Assembly (NCBI GenBank): GCA_965276815.1
Contig: CBDIBE010000012.1
Span: forward strand, 124,001 to 188,000
Source: JAVVHH01 sp965276815
GTDB taxonomy: Bacteria; Pseudomonadota; Alphaproteobacteria; Acetobacterales; Acetobacteraceae
DNA: 64,000 nt
Direction: 5' to 3'
The notes beneath the pieces are model-generated. The model did not search any database, was not told where the DNA came from, and worked only from the letters and a program-made list of their open reading frames with translations. Numbering within the stretch: the stretch's first letter is position 1; the number at the start of each line of letters is the position of its first letter. Both the position numbers and the translations under genes were made by a program. Positions 8,895 through 17,366 of the stretch are shown here, piece by piece.

Positions 8895-9581
8895 CCCCGC
8901 TACGCTCGCCTGGGCCGGCGCGTCGCCGAGCCCTTGTAGGATGTAGCCGGCCCGGCTGCGAACGCCCGGAGGCGCCAATGGATCTGCGGTCAGCCGACGC
9001 AGCGTGTCGCGTGCCTTGTCCGTCTCGCCGGTCCGCAGCTGCAGCCATGCCTGGCTCTCCAGCGCCATCGCCCGCCATGGATTGCCCGGCGCGATCAGCG
9101 GCTCGAGCCGTCCCTGCACCGCGGCCGGGTCACCTTTGTCCACCTCATGCTGCACCCAGAGCAGATTGGCGATGTTGCGAAGCTGCGGATCAGCCGCCTC
9201 GTCTGCCGAAACCTCGTCCCAGAGCGCTGTTGCACCCGCAAGATCGCCGGCGTCGGCCTTTAGCGCCGCCGCGCGCAGCGGGGCGAGGGTCCGATACCCC
9301 TCTGGCCCGCTATTGGCGATCGACGTGAACTGTTCCAAGGCCCGCGTGCGCGATGGGCTCGTCCCTTCGCCCGGCGCGTCGGCATCGTGCATGGCGGCAA
9401 TGAACGTGGCGGCCACACTCTCGCGCTGTTGCGCCTGCCGCGAACGCCAAAGCTGCCAGCCAGCCACCCCGGCCACGATCAGCACGGCGGCCACGACCAG
9501 CAGATACCCATAGCGCCGGAGCAAAACCCGCGCGCGTTCGGCCCGCAGGTCTTCACTCACCTCGTCGAAGATGTCGGTCAC
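8880..9581 (-). CDS. YfgM-like TPR membrane protein
   Basis: The protein (233 residues from the GTG at 9581) begins VTDIFDEVSEDLRAERARVL, has one membrane span near residues 28-48 (YLLVVAAVLIVAGVAGWQLW) and then a periplasmic tetratricopeptide-like region (TPR_21 type), as in YfgM, which assists proteins leaving SecYEG. The frame is open to an ATG at 9611 and beyond, but the family usually starts with the IFDEV segment and the GTG has a GGGG site 9 nt upstream, so GTG is preferred. It is the first gene of the TPR-bamB-der-ialB run. Confidence 0.78.
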   Translation of the reverse strand: MTDIFDEVSEDLRAERARVLLRRYGYLLVVAAVLIVAGVAGWQLWRSRQAQQRESVAATFIAAMHDADAPGEGTSPSRTRALEQFTSIANSGPEGYRTLAPLRAAALKADAGDLAGATALWDEVSADEAADPQLRNIANLLWVQHEVDKGDPAAVQGRLEPLIAPGNPWRAMALESQAWLQLRTGETDKARDTLRRLTADPLAPPGVRSRAGYILQGLGDAPAQASVAGKTGG

Positions 9582-9759
9582 ACCCAGCCCCAAGAAAACG
9601 GACCGGACCATAACGGCGAGCAAGGGGTTGGGCAAACCGGCGGCCGACACGCAGGGCGGGCATGCACAATCGCCGCATCCGCCACGGTGATGCGCCCGGC
9701 AACGCTTTGCGGCTTACGCCGTTGTCGTCTTGACTTTCTCACGTTCGAAGGAGCGTTCA

Positions 9760-10215
9760 ATGCCTATCTCGCGCCGTCTCGCTATCGCCTCCGCCTGCGT
9801 TGCCCTGCTCGCCACTGCTCCCGCCTTCGCCCAGCGCCGCGACCCGGCGGCCCCGGGCCGGGTGGACGGCACCATCACCCTCAGCGCCAAAGGCGCCGCG
9901 GTTGGCGTTGGCTACACTTGGGGTGACGGAATTCTGCACTTCGGCGGCCACAGCTATCCGTTCACCGTGAACGGCGTGACGATCGCCGATGTGGGCTTCT
10001 CGCGCGTTTCCGGCCGCGGCCGGGTCTATAATCTGCATAAGCTGCAAGACTTCAGCGGCACCTATGGCGGGCTGACTGGCCAAGCTACCGCGGGCAATGG
10101 CATTGGCGGCCAATTGCTGCAGAACGCGAATGGGGTGCAGATCCGCGTCGACCAAGTCTCCCGCGGCGCCCGCCTGCAAGGCTCCGCCGACGGCATCACG
10201 CTGACACTAAAGTAA
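9760..10215 (+). CDS. Secreted protein of unknown function
   Basis: The 151-residue precursor has a clear signal peptide (ISRRLAIASACVALLATAPA, cleavage after AFA near residue 24). The mature part is Gly-rich and beta-like: VGVGYTWGDGILHFGGHSYP, VYNLHKLQDFSGTY and an ANGVQIRVDQ end. Small exported proteins with a YTWG...L.F.G..Y pattern occur in other Proteobacteria, but I cannot name the family. A strong AAGGAG site precedes the ATG. It stands alone, divergent from the TPR gene and convergent with the adenosyltransferase gene, with a REP-like hairpin after its stop. Confidence 0.75.
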   Translation: MPISRRLAIASACVALLATAPAFAQRRDPAAPGRVDGTITLSAKGAAVGVGYTWGDGILHFGGHSYPFTVNGVTIADVGFSRVSGRGRVYNLHKLQDFSGTYGGLTGQATAGNGIGGQLLQNANGVQIRVDQVSRGARLQGSADGITLTLK

Positions 10216-10230
10216 TCCGCGACCCGCCTT

Positions 10231-10255
10231 AGCCCTCTCCCTCCGGGAGAGGGCT
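10231..10255. terminator. Perfect 11-bp hairpin between convergent genes (REP-like)
   Basis: AGCCCTCTCCC, a TCC loop and GGGAGAGGGCT form an 11-bp stem, followed by GGGTGAGGGTG. It sits 15 nt after both stops, so it can serve as a bidirectional transcription barrier, but it has no T-run. The CCCTCTCC/GGAGAGGG type is a common dispersed repeat in proteobacterial genomes. Confidence 0.6.
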
Positions 10256-10270
10256 GGGTGAGGGTGCTCA

Positions 10271-10825
10271 TTACCGGTTCGCCCCCGGAACCCAAAGGAC
10301 ATCCTGCCCCCGGTTCAACGCCCGGCTCAACACGAACAAATGGTCGGACAGCCGGTTAAGGTAGCGAACGACCGCCGGGTTCACCACCTGCTCCTGCCCA
10401 AGCAGCGTCACCCCGCGCTCCGCGCGGCGAATCACCGTACGGGCGAGATGAGCGTGCGCCGCCGCCGCCGTGCCAGCCGGCAGGACAAAGCTCGTCAGCG
10501 GAGCCAGCCCGGCGTTCATCGCCGCAATCTCAGCTTCAAGCCGTGCGCCCGGCGCGTCGGTCAGTCGCAACCGGTCACCCGCCTCCCCCGGCACGCAGAG
10601 ATCGGCGCCAACGTCGAACAGATCGTTCTGAATGCGCGCCAGCATTGCATCGGCCTCCGCGTCCTCCGCCGTGTGCAGCCGCAGCACGCCGATCAGCGCA
10701 TTCGCCTCGTCCACCGTGCCGTAGGCTTCTACCCTAATATCGTGCTTGGGCACCCGCGAGCCGTCCCCCAGCGAAGTCTGTCCGCCATCGCCGCCGCGCG
10801 TGACCACTCTATCGATCCTAATCAT
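10271..10825 (-). CDS. Cob(I)alamin adenosyltransferase, PduO type
   Basis: Transfers the adenosyl group of ATP to corrinoid cobalt, making adenosylcobalamin in the cytoplasm. The 184-residue protein opens MIRIDRVVTRGGDGGQTSLG, the ATP-binding N-terminus (TR.GD.G.T.L), followed by EAYGTVDEANALIG, FVLPAG near residue 131 and RTVIRRAER, then YLNRLSDHLFVLSR, all diagnostic of PduO/MMAB enzymes. Its ATG shares one base with the stop of the TonB-like gene (TAATG). It is last in the CDF-TonB-adenosyltransferase run. The TonB-like neighbour could hint at corrinoid uptake, but this is only proximity. Confidence 0.93.
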   Translation of the reverse strand: MIRIDRVVTRGGDGGQTSLGDGSRVPKHDIRVEAYGTVDEANALIGVLRLHTAEDAEADAMLARIQNDLFDVGADLCVPGEAGDRLRLTDAPGARLEAEIAAMNAGLAPLTSFVLPAGTAAAAHAHLARTVIRRAERGVTLLGQEQVVNPAVVRYLNRLSDHLFVLSRALNRGQDVLWVPGANR

Positions 10826-11439
10826 TAACGACCTCCCAAGACGAAGCGGATATCCATCGTATACTCGTATGGCACTGGCCCGTCCGGCGACTGCGCCGGC
10901 CGGAAATGCCAGGTGAGCACCGCATCGCGCGCCGCACGGTCCAGACTGCCCGATCCGCTGCTGTTCGCGATCAGCACGTCCGCCGGGAGCCCCGAAGGCG
11001 AGACCCGGATCAACAACCGGACGACGCCTTGCTCGCCCGCGTGCGCCGCTTGCGGCGGATAAGCGGGCGGACGGTTGCGGAATGCCGCGTCCGGCGCCGG
11101 CGGCAGCACGTTTTGCCCAGTCACCCAGAGCGCATCCAGGTCCCTGTCGGCGTTGCCGATGCGGACCGAGACCGGCGCCGCCGGCTGACCCTGCTCCGGC
11201 ACGGAAGGCGCCGCCGCTTGCTGATCGCCGGCCGGCGGGGGTGGCGGCGTGGCAGCGGTGGCGTCCGCGGGGGCTGACGCCGGCGCGGCAGGCGCGCCTT
11301 TGACCGCCCGCGCCTGCTTGACGAGCTCGACCTCGACCGGCCGCACTTCGATCGGCATCGCCCGGCCAACGACCCGGACCAACAAAACGCAACCCACCAT
11401 CACATGCAGCGCCGCCGACAAGGCGAGTGCCCGGCGCAT
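10825..11439 (-). CDS. TonB-family energy transducer-like protein
   Basis: The 204-residue protein has one N-terminal membrane span (ALSAALHVMVGCVLLVRVVG), a periplasmic Pro/Ala-rich linker (residues 45-95) and a C-terminal TonB domain (YPPQAAHAGEQGVVRLLIRV, then AVLTWHFRPA). TonB couples the ExbBD proton-motive complex to outer-membrane receptors. No exbB, exbD or receptor gene is in view. Closely related TonB C-terminal domains also occur in non-transport proteins, so the specific partner is unknown. Confidence 0.82.
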   Translation of the reverse strand: MRRALALSAALHVMVGCVLLVRVVGRAMPIEVRPVEVELVKQARAVKGAPAAPASAPADATAATPPPPPAGDQQAAAPSVPEQGQPAAPVSVRIGNADRDLDALWVTGQNVLPPAPDAAFRNRPPAYPPQAAHAGEQGVVRLLIRVSPSGLPADVLIANSSGSGSLDRAARDAVLTWHFRPAQSPDGPVPYEYTMDIRFVLGGR

Positions 11440-11441
11440 GA

Positions 11442-12428
11442 CTACAACACCAGCACGCCGGTGTGCTTCGCCTTGCCTTCCGGCTCAACGTGGATAGTCA
11501 CCACCAGCCCCTCGACTTCCGCCTTCAGCGCCTCCTCGACCCGGTCGCAAATGGCATGGGCCTCGTCCACGCGCATCTGGCCGGGCACGACGAGATGGAA
11601 CTCCAGATAGGTCAGCCGCCCCGCATGTCTTGTGCGCAGGTCGTGCGCCTCGATCGCGCCATCCGCCTGCTGGCCCACGATCTCGCGGATCCGCTCCACC
11701 ACCGTCTCCGCCGGCGCCGCATCCATCAGGCCGCCGACGCTGTCCCGCACCACACCCAGCCCAGACCACAGCACGTAAATCGCCACCAGGGCCGCCAGCA
11801 GCGGGTCGAGCCAGGCCATCCCGGTCAGGACCGCCACGGAAACGCCCAGCACGACGCCGGTCGAGGTCGCGACGTCGGACCATAAATGCCGCCCATCCGC
11901 CGCCAGCGCCGCCGAGCGGCTGCGCGCCGCCGTCCGCTGCAGCAGCAGCGCCCAGGACGCATTGAGCGCCGTGGCCACCAGGTTCAGCGCCAGCCCCTTC
12001 CACGGCGCCACGATGACCGCCGGCTGATCCCAGTGCGCCCAGGCCTGCTGAAAGATTGAGAGCGCGGCGAGGATGATCAGCACGCCCTCGATGACCGCCG
12101 CGAAGAACTCCGCTTTGTCGTGCCCGTACGGGTGGTTCTTGTCGGCCGGACGCGCGGCGAAGGTGAGCGCCGCCAGGGCGATCACGCTCGCCGCCACGTT
12201 AACGACGGTCTCGAGCGCGTCCGAATACAGCGCCGAGCTGCCCGTCATGAAATACGCAGCCGCTTTCAGGCCGAGCACGATGATGCCGACGACAATCGAT
12301 CCGACTGCGACTCGCTTGACCCGGTCCAAAACTCCCCCGCCGAGCGCCTTTAGCAATCTTCCGACGGGCGGGAAACGCACGGCCTCATAAGAAAGACCGT
12401 CCGCAGACTCGATTATGGTGTTCGTCAC
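11442..12428 (-). CDS. Cation diffusion facilitator (divalent metal efflux)
   Basis: Inner-membrane proton/metal antiporter of the CDF family, probably for Zn, Co, Fe or Mn. The 328-residue protein starts with GTG and shows the metal-site patterns YSDALE (second helix), HPYGHDKAEF in the loop after the third helix and DGRHLWSDV in the fifth helix, then a cytoplasmic C-terminal domain with HDLRTRHAG and YLEFHLVV. The two metal-site helices carry D-A-L-E and H-W-S-D, a mixed pattern that does not fix metal choice. It is first in the run leading to the TonB-like gene 2 nt downstream. Confidence 0.92.
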   Translation of the reverse strand: MTNTIIESADGLSYEAVRFPPVGRLLKALGGGVLDRVKRVAVGSIVVGIIVLGLKAAAYFMTGSSALYSDALETVVNVAASVIALAALTFAARPADKNHPYGHDKAEFFAAVIEGVLIILAALSIFQQAWAHWDQPAVIVAPWKGLALNLVATALNASWALLLQRTAARSRSAALAADGRHLWSDVATSTGVVLGVSVAVLTGMAWLDPLLAALVAIYVLWSGLGVVRDSVGGLMDAAPAETVVERIREIVGQQADGAIEAHDLRTRHAGRLTYLEFHLVVPGQMRVDEAHAICDRVEEALKAEVEGLVVTIHVEPEGKAKHTGVLVL

Positions 12429-12430
12429 CC

Positions 12431-12464
12431 CCGCGCTTGACGCGGAGGTCCCTGCGGCAGGGAC
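12431..12464. terminator. Two adjacent hairpins after metH
   Basis: CCGCG-cttga-CGCGG (12431-12445) is followed by GTCCCTG-cgg-CAGGGAC (12448-12464) in the 49-bp gap between the metH stop and the CDF gene start. No T-run follows in either direction, so a Rho-independent terminator is only possible. Confidence 0.4.
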
Positions 12465-12477
12465 AGACGACTCGGCA

Positions 12478-15400
12478 CTACACCGAAAAATATTTCGCCC
12501 TTGAGTTCAGCACCACGATCGCACTCGTGGATTGCTCCGGATGCAATTGCCACTCGTCGGACAGCGAAACGCCGACCCGCTCGGCGTCCAGCAACCGCAG
12601 CAGCGGCGCCTGGTCCTCCAGCTTCGGGCAGGCGGGATAGCCAAAGGAATAGCGCGAGCCGCGATAGCTCTGCGCCAGCATCTTCTCGAGGTCCCGGTCA
12701 TCCTCCCCGGCAAAACCCAGCTCGGCGCGGATGCGCTTATGCGTGTACTCCGCCATCGCCTCCGCCATCTCGACGGAAAGCCCATGCAAATAGAGATAGT
12801 CCTGGTAGCGGTTGTCCTCGAACCAGAGCCGCGCCGTGTCGCTCGCCTTCTGGCCGACGGTGACCACCTGCAAGCCGATCACATCCCGCTCCGCATCGTC
12901 CACGTCGCGGAAGAAGTCGGCGATGCATTCGCCATCCTCCTTCGGCTGCCGCGGCAGGTTGAACCGGCACAGCTCGGTCTGCCCATCCGGCTCGAACACG
13001 ATCAGCTCATTGCCCTGGCCGGCCGCCTTCCAATAGCCGTACGCCGCCTGCGGCCGCAGGATGTCCTCGCTCTCGCACAGGCTCAGCATCCGCCGCATCA
13101 CCGGCCGCAGCTCCTGCTTCGCCCAGCCGAGGAAATCCTCCAGCGACTTGCCCTGTTTGCGGAATCCCCATTGGAATTGATACAGGCTGCGTTCGTTCAG
13201 GAACGGAACGATCGCCTTCGGCGGCGCCTCGATCACCCGCGACCCCCAAAACGGCGGCGCCGCCAACGGTAGATCCTGCGTCAGCCGTCGCCGCCGCGCC
13301 TGCACCGCGGCGACATCCACCGGCCGGAACGCCCGCGCATCCGCCTGCCCCAAGGTGCGGCTGGTGTTGCGGCTTTTGCCGGTCCGCTTCGCCTGCACCG
13401 CGCGCAGATAGTCGTCGAACCCGTTGCCCGTGACCCGGTCCATCAGATGTAGCCCGTCGAACGCGTCCTTCGCATACGCGACCCGGCCGCACGAATAGGC
13501 GCGCACGCACTCCTCCTCGACATAGTTCCGCGTCAGAGCCGCGCCGCCCAGCATGACCGGGATCTCCAGCCCCTGCCGGGTCATCTCCTCGAGGTTCTCG
13601 CGCATCACCACGGTACTTTTGACCAGCAGCCCGGACATGCCGATCGCATGCGCCCGATGCTCGCGAGCCGCCTCCACCATATTCGCGAGCGGCACCTTGA
13701 TGCCGAGGTTCACCACTCGGTAACCATTATTGGTCAGGATGATGTCGACCAGGTTTTTGCCGATGTCGTGAACGTCCCCGCGCACGGTGGCGAGCACGAT
13801 CGTGCCCTTCTCCTGGCCCTCGATCCGCTCCATGAGCGGCTCGAGATAGGCGACGGCCGCCTTCATCGTCTCCGCGGATTGCAGCACGAACGGCAACTGC
13901 ATCTTCCCCGCGCCGAACAGCTCGCCGACGACCTTCATCCCGTCGAGCAGCACGTTATTGATGATGTCCAGCGGCCGGTGGACCTTCAGCGCCTCCTCGA
14001 GCTCCTCGTTCAGCCCCTTGCGGTCGCCATCAACGATCCGGTCCTTCAGCCGCCCTTCGACCGTCGGCGCCCGCACCTTCTTGACCGAGTCCGCCGCCTT
14101 GCGATCCGCGAACATCTCCAGCAGGCGCTGCAGCGGGTCGTAGCCCTCCGCGCGCCGGTCATAGAGCAAATCCTCCATCACCCGGACCTCTTCGGGCGCG
14201 ATCAGGTGCAGCGGCCGGATCTTGCTGACATGCACGATCGCCGCCGTCATCCCGGCCCGCACCGCATGGTCGAGGAACACCGAGTTCAGCACCGCGCGCG
14301 CCGCCGGGTTCAGGCCGAAGCTGATATTCGACAGGCCGAGCACGATCTGCACGTCCGGGAACGCCTCGCGGATCAGCCTGATCCCCTCCAGCGTCCATTC
14401 GCCCAGCTTGCGGTCGTCCTCGTTACCGGTCGCGATCGTGAAGGTGAGCGGATCGATCAGCAGGTCGGATTGCGGCAGCCCATACTCGTCGCAGGCGAGG
14501 CGGACCAGGCGGCGGGCGATGTCCAGCTTCGCCTCCGGCGTCTTGGCCATCCCGGTCTCGTCGATCGTCAGCGCGATCACCGCGGCGCCGAACTTCTTGG
14601 CCAGGCGAAGCCGGTCGCGCGCCACAGCCTCGCCGTCCTCGAAGTTGATCGAGTTGATGATCGGCTTGCCGCCATGCAGCTTCAGCGCCGCCTCGATCAC
14701 CGGCGTCTCGGTGCTGTCGATCACCAGCGGCGAATTCACGCTGCTGGTGAAGCGCTGGACGATTTCGGTCATCTCGGCATTCTCGTCGCGGCCGACGAAC
14801 GCGGTGCAGAGGTCGAGGCTGTTCGACCCCTCGCCGATCTGCTCGCGCCCCATGCCGACGCAGCCGTCCCAGTCGCCCCGCTCCTGCAGCTCGCGCCACT
14901 TCTTCGAGCCATTGGCATTGCAGCGCTCGCCAATGGAAAAATAACTGTTCTCCTGCCGCAGCGCCGTCTGCCCATACAGGCTCGCCACGCCCGGCACCCA
15001 AACCGGCTTGCGCAGCACCGGCGCCGGGCGGAAGCCGCCACGCCGCCGCAGCATCGCGTCCAGCGCCTGAATATGCGGGATGCTAGTCCCGCAGCAGCCG
15101 CCGATCAGGTTCAGCCCATCTTCCTCGACGAACCGCTCCATCCACACCGCAAGCTGCGCCGCATCCAGCGGATACCGCGTCTGCCCGTCCACCAGTTCCG
15201 GCAGCCCCGCATTCGGCTGCACCGAGAGCAGGCCGGGCCAGTTGGCCGCGAGCCAGCGCACATGCTCGGCCATCTCCTGCGGCCCGGTGGCGCAGTTCAG
15301 CCCCAGCAGCGGCACGTCCAGCGCATGCACGATCGTCGCCGCCGCCGCGATATCCGGCCCAACCAGCAGCGTGCCCGTGGTCTCCACGGTCACCTGCACG

Positions 15401-15963
15401 AAAATCGGCGTGTCTTTTCCCACCTCCGAGCGGGCGATCTTCGCCCCGTTCACCGCCGCCTTGATCTGCAGCGGATCTTGGCAGGTCTCGATTAAGATTG
15501 CGTCAACGCCGCCAGCCACCAGCCCGCGCGCCTGCATCGCCAGCGCCGCCTCGAGCGTATCGTAATCCACGTTCCCTAATGTCGGCAGCTTGGTCCCCGG
15601 CCCGACGGCGCCGATCACCCAGCGCGGCCGCCCGTCCGAAAAACTCTCCGCCGCCTCGCGCGCCAGCTCGGCGGCGGCTTTGTTGATCTCGTGCGCCCGG
15701 TCCTGCAGCCCGAACTCGCCCAGCGTAATCGGCTGGCCGCCGAACGTGTTCGTCTCCACCAGGTCCGCGCCGGCTTCGAAATAGCCGCGATGGATCTCCC
15801 GCACGAGGTCCGGGCGCGACAGGTTGAGCACCTCGGTGCAGTTCTCCTGCCCCCAATAGTCCCGCTCGATGTCGAGGGTCAGCGCCTGCACCCGCGTCCC
15901 CATCGCGCCGTCACACAGCAGCACCCGGTCGCGCAGCGCATCGAGCAGTTGGGGGGTGTTCAT
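12478..15963 (-). CDS. metH: Cobalamin-dependent methionine synthase
   Basis: Moves the methyl group of 5-methyltetrahydrofolate to homocysteine through methylcobalamin. The 1161-residue enzyme has all modules: homocysteine/zinc domain with Cys in GLNCATG (about 223) and the GGCCGT pair (about 289), pterin-binding domain (SIGERCNANG near 350), helical cap, B12 domain with the cobalt-ligating DVHDIGKN (His near 732), and the AdoMet reactivation domain (residues 900-1161). A single polypeptide with all parts is the E. coli type. Its ATG overlaps the stop of the upstream ArsR-methyltransferase gene (ATGA), so the regulator and synthase form one operon. Confidence 0.97.
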   Translation of the reverse strand: MNTPQLLDALRDRVLLCDGAMGTRVQALTLDIERDYWGQENCTEVLNLSRPDLVREIHRGYFEAGADLVETNTFGGQPITLGEFGLQDRAHEINKAAAELAREAAESFSDGRPRWVIGAVGPGTKLPTLGNVDYDTLEAALAMQARGLVAGGVDAILIETCQDPLQIKAAVNGAKIARSEVGKDTPIFVQVTVETTGTLLVGPDIAAAATIVHALDVPLLGLNCATGPQEMAEHVRWLAANWPGLLSVQPNAGLPELVDGQTRYPLDAAQLAVWMERFVEEDGLNLIGGCCGTSIPHIQALDAMLRRRGGFRPAPVLRKPVWVPGVASLYGQTALRQENSYFSIGERCNANGSKKWRELQERGDWDGCVGMGREQIGEGSNSLDLCTAFVGRDENAEMTEIVQRFTSSVNSPLVIDSTETPVIEAALKLHGGKPIINSINFEDGEAVARDRLRLAKKFGAAVIALTIDETGMAKTPEAKLDIARRLVRLACDEYGLPQSDLLIDPLTFTIATGNEDDRKLGEWTLEGIRLIREAFPDVQIVLGLSNISFGLNPAARAVLNSVFLDHAVRAGMTAAIVHVSKIRPLHLIAPEEVRVMEDLLYDRRAEGYDPLQRLLEMFADRKAADSVKKVRAPTVEGRLKDRIVDGDRKGLNEELEEALKVHRPLDIINNVLLDGMKVVGELFGAGKMQLPFVLQSAETMKAAVAYLEPLMERIEGQEKGTIVLATVRGDVHDIGKNLVDIILTNNGYRVVNLGIKVPLANMVEAAREHRAHAIGMSGLLVKSTVVMRENLEEMTRQGLEIPVMLGGAALTRNYVEEECVRAYSCGRVAYAKDAFDGLHLMDRVTGNGFDDYLRAVQAKRTGKSRNTSRTLGQADARAFRPVDVAAVQARRRRLTQDLPLAAPPFWGSRVIEAPPKAIVPFLNERSLYQFQWGFRKQGKSLEDFLGWAKQELRPVMRRMLSLCESEDILRPQAAYGYWKAAGQGNELIVFEPDGQTELCRFNLPRQPKEDGECIADFFRDVDDAERDVIGLQVVTVGQKASDTARLWFEDNRYQDYLYLHGLSVEMAEAMAEYTHKRIRAELGFAGEDDRDLEKMLAQSYRGSRYSFGYPACPKLEDQAPLLRLLDAERVGVSLSDEWQLHPEQSTSAIVVLNSRAKYFSV

Positions 15964-16913
15964 TGGGCAAGCTCCAGCGTGGCAGGGCGCGCGGCGGCGG
16001 CGTCCTGCAAGGATGCGGTCCAGAGCCGCACGTCGAGCGGCCCCTTCACCGTGAGGCTCGAGCCGGCCAGCAGCCCCGGCCCGGCAAACAGGTCGGCGAT
16101 TGCCGTCTCGGCGAAACCCGGCCAGCGATGCGCCAGGCGCTCAGCCAGCGCGGCGCGATCATGCGCGGCGAGATCCACCACGATCAGCCGGCCGTCCGGC
16201 GCCAGCACGCGCGCGGCCTCGGCAATCGCGGCCGCCGGGTCCTCGGCGTAGTGCAGCACCATCTGCAGCACCACCACGTCGAATTTTTGCGACAGCGGCA
16301 GCCGGTACATATCCGCCTGGCGCACCGCGAGATGCCCCAAGCCCGGCTTGGCCAGCCGCGCCCGGGCCAGCGCCAGCATCGCCCGGCTGGCGTCCACCCC
16401 CAGCCCGGACTGCACGCGCGGCCCGAGCAATTCCAAAAGCCGCCCCGTCCCGGTCCCCACATCGAGCACGCGCCCCAGCCCGCCCTCCGGCAGCAGCGAC
16501 AGCAGCGCCCTCTCCACATCGGCCGCCGGCAGCTCCAGCGCGCGCATCTCGTCCCAGTCGGCCCCTTGCTTGCGGAAGCTTTCCGAAGCGATGCGCGCCC
16601 GCTCGGCCACGACCCGCGCCGCCGCCCGCCGGTCGGCGGCGAGGACCGGATCATCCTCCGGCATCCGCGCCAGCAACTCCTGCACCAAATCGGCATCCTG
16701 CGGCAGCCCGAACCACACATTGGCGCCCTCGCGCACCCGCTCGAGCACCCCGGCGTCACACAGCAGCTTCAGATGCCGCGACAGCCGCGGCTGCGATTGG
16801 CCCAAGATCTCGGTCAGCTCGACCACACAGAACGCCCCCCGCGCCGCAAGCGCGAGCAAACGGAGCCGCGTAGGCTCGGCGCAGGCGCGAAGGGCGGCGA
16901 GGAGCTGATCCAT
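15960..16913 (-). CDS. ArsR-family regulator fused to a SAM-dependent methyltransferase domain
   Basis: The 317-residue protein has an N-terminal winged helix (residues 1-95: ACAEPTRLRLLALAARG, VVELTEILGQSQPRLSRHLK) and a C-terminal class I methyltransferase fold with the SAM motif VLDVGTGTGRLLELLG near 145-160 and a DVVVLQMVLHY strand. Such fusions are known among alphaproteobacterial regulators of the methionine cycle and are thought to sense SAM or SAH with the methyltransferase-like domain. The context fits: it is cotranslated with metH, and a perfect palindrome lies 12 nt upstream of its start. The ATG at 16913 is chosen because the frame upstream runs through that operator. No arsenic-binding cysteine motif is seen. 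Confidence 0.88.
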   Translation of the reverse strand: MDQLLAALRACAEPTRLRLLALAARGAFCVVELTEILGQSQPRLSRHLKLLCDAGVLERVREGANVWFGLPQDADLVQELLARMPEDDPVLAADRRAAARVVAERARIASESFRKQGADWDEMRALELPAADVERALLSLLPEGGLGRVLDVGTGTGRLLELLGPRVQSGLGVDASRAMLALARARLAKPGLGHLAVRQADMYRLPLSQKFDVVVLQMVLHYAEDPAAAIAEAARVLAPDGRLIVVDLAAHDRAALAERLAHRWPGFAETAIADLFAGPGLLAGSSLTVKGPLDVRLWTASLQDAAAARPATLELAQ

Positions 16914-16924
16914 CGCTTGCTTAT

Positions 16925-16946
16925 GACATAAATATATCCTTATGTC
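16925..16946. promoter_or_regulatory. Palindromic operator between the ArsR-methyltransferase gene and its divergent neighbour
   Basis: GACATAA (16925-16931) and TTATGTC (16940-16946) are exact inverted repeats separated by atatatcc. The site fills most of the 39-bp gap between the two divergent start codons, so it could control both genes. The shape (ACATAA...TTATGT with an AT-rich centre) is like sites of ArsR regulators of methionine metabolism, from memory. Confidence 0.75.
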
Positions 16947-16952
16947 TATGGG

Positions 16953-17297
16953 ATGACTTGGACCGTCGACGCCCGCATCCCCGTCCGCCTCGGCTCGCTG
17001 GCCGACGCCACAGAGGGTGACGCACTGCTCCTCGAGGGCGATGCCGTTGCTCCGTCCACACTGCCAGCGGCGCACTTTATTCCATCATCTGGGGGGCACC
17101 CGCCGGGTTGCGCCTGCTGTGCCGCGCGCAGCCCCGCTTCGCTCGCTCTCGATCACCTATTCCAGGCCAGGGCCAAGGGGAAAATTCCATTCTTCCGCCG
17201 GGTGCTGGCCGTAACCGCCAGTGTTGAGGCGGAAACCGAACTCTGGGCTGCACTGCGCGGGGATCAAATGGCCTGCGCCCGGTTTCGTATCGAATAG
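16953..17297 (+). CDS. Small protein with HPPGCACC motif, unknown function
   Basis: The 114-residue protein begins MTWTVDARIPVRLGSLADA and carries HPPGCACCAARSPAS near residue 49, a compact Cys pair that could bind metal, then FFRRVLAVTAS and a Gly/Asp-poor end. The composition and periodicity look like a real protein, and I believe related short proteins occur in Acetobacteraceae, but I cannot name a family. It is divergent from the ArsR-methyltransferase gene with the shared operator only 6 nt upstream of its ATG and no ribosome-binding site, so the mRNA may be nearly leaderless. Confidence 0.6.
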   Translation: MTWTVDARIPVRLGSLADATEGDALLLEGDAVAPSTLPAAHFIPSSGGHPPGCACCAARSPASLALDHLFQARAKGKIPFFRRVLAVTASVEAETELWAALRGDQMACARFRIE

Positions 17298-17366
17298 GTC
17301 CAGGCCATTGGCTCTCGCAGGACCTGACGACGGGCGAGCACTTCGTCCACACCCGCTGCTGACCGT

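Noticed and set aside
10826..11488. N-terminal extension of the adenosyltransferase frame (405 codons)
   Set aside because: The extension is out of frame with the TonB-like gene on the same strand; PduO homology begins at the ATG at 10825.
16914..16952. Possible SAM, SAH or cobalamin riboswitch before metH
   Set aside because: The gap between the divergent starts is only 39 bp and metH itself overlaps the regulator, leaving no room for an aptamer. The palindrome explains the regulation better.
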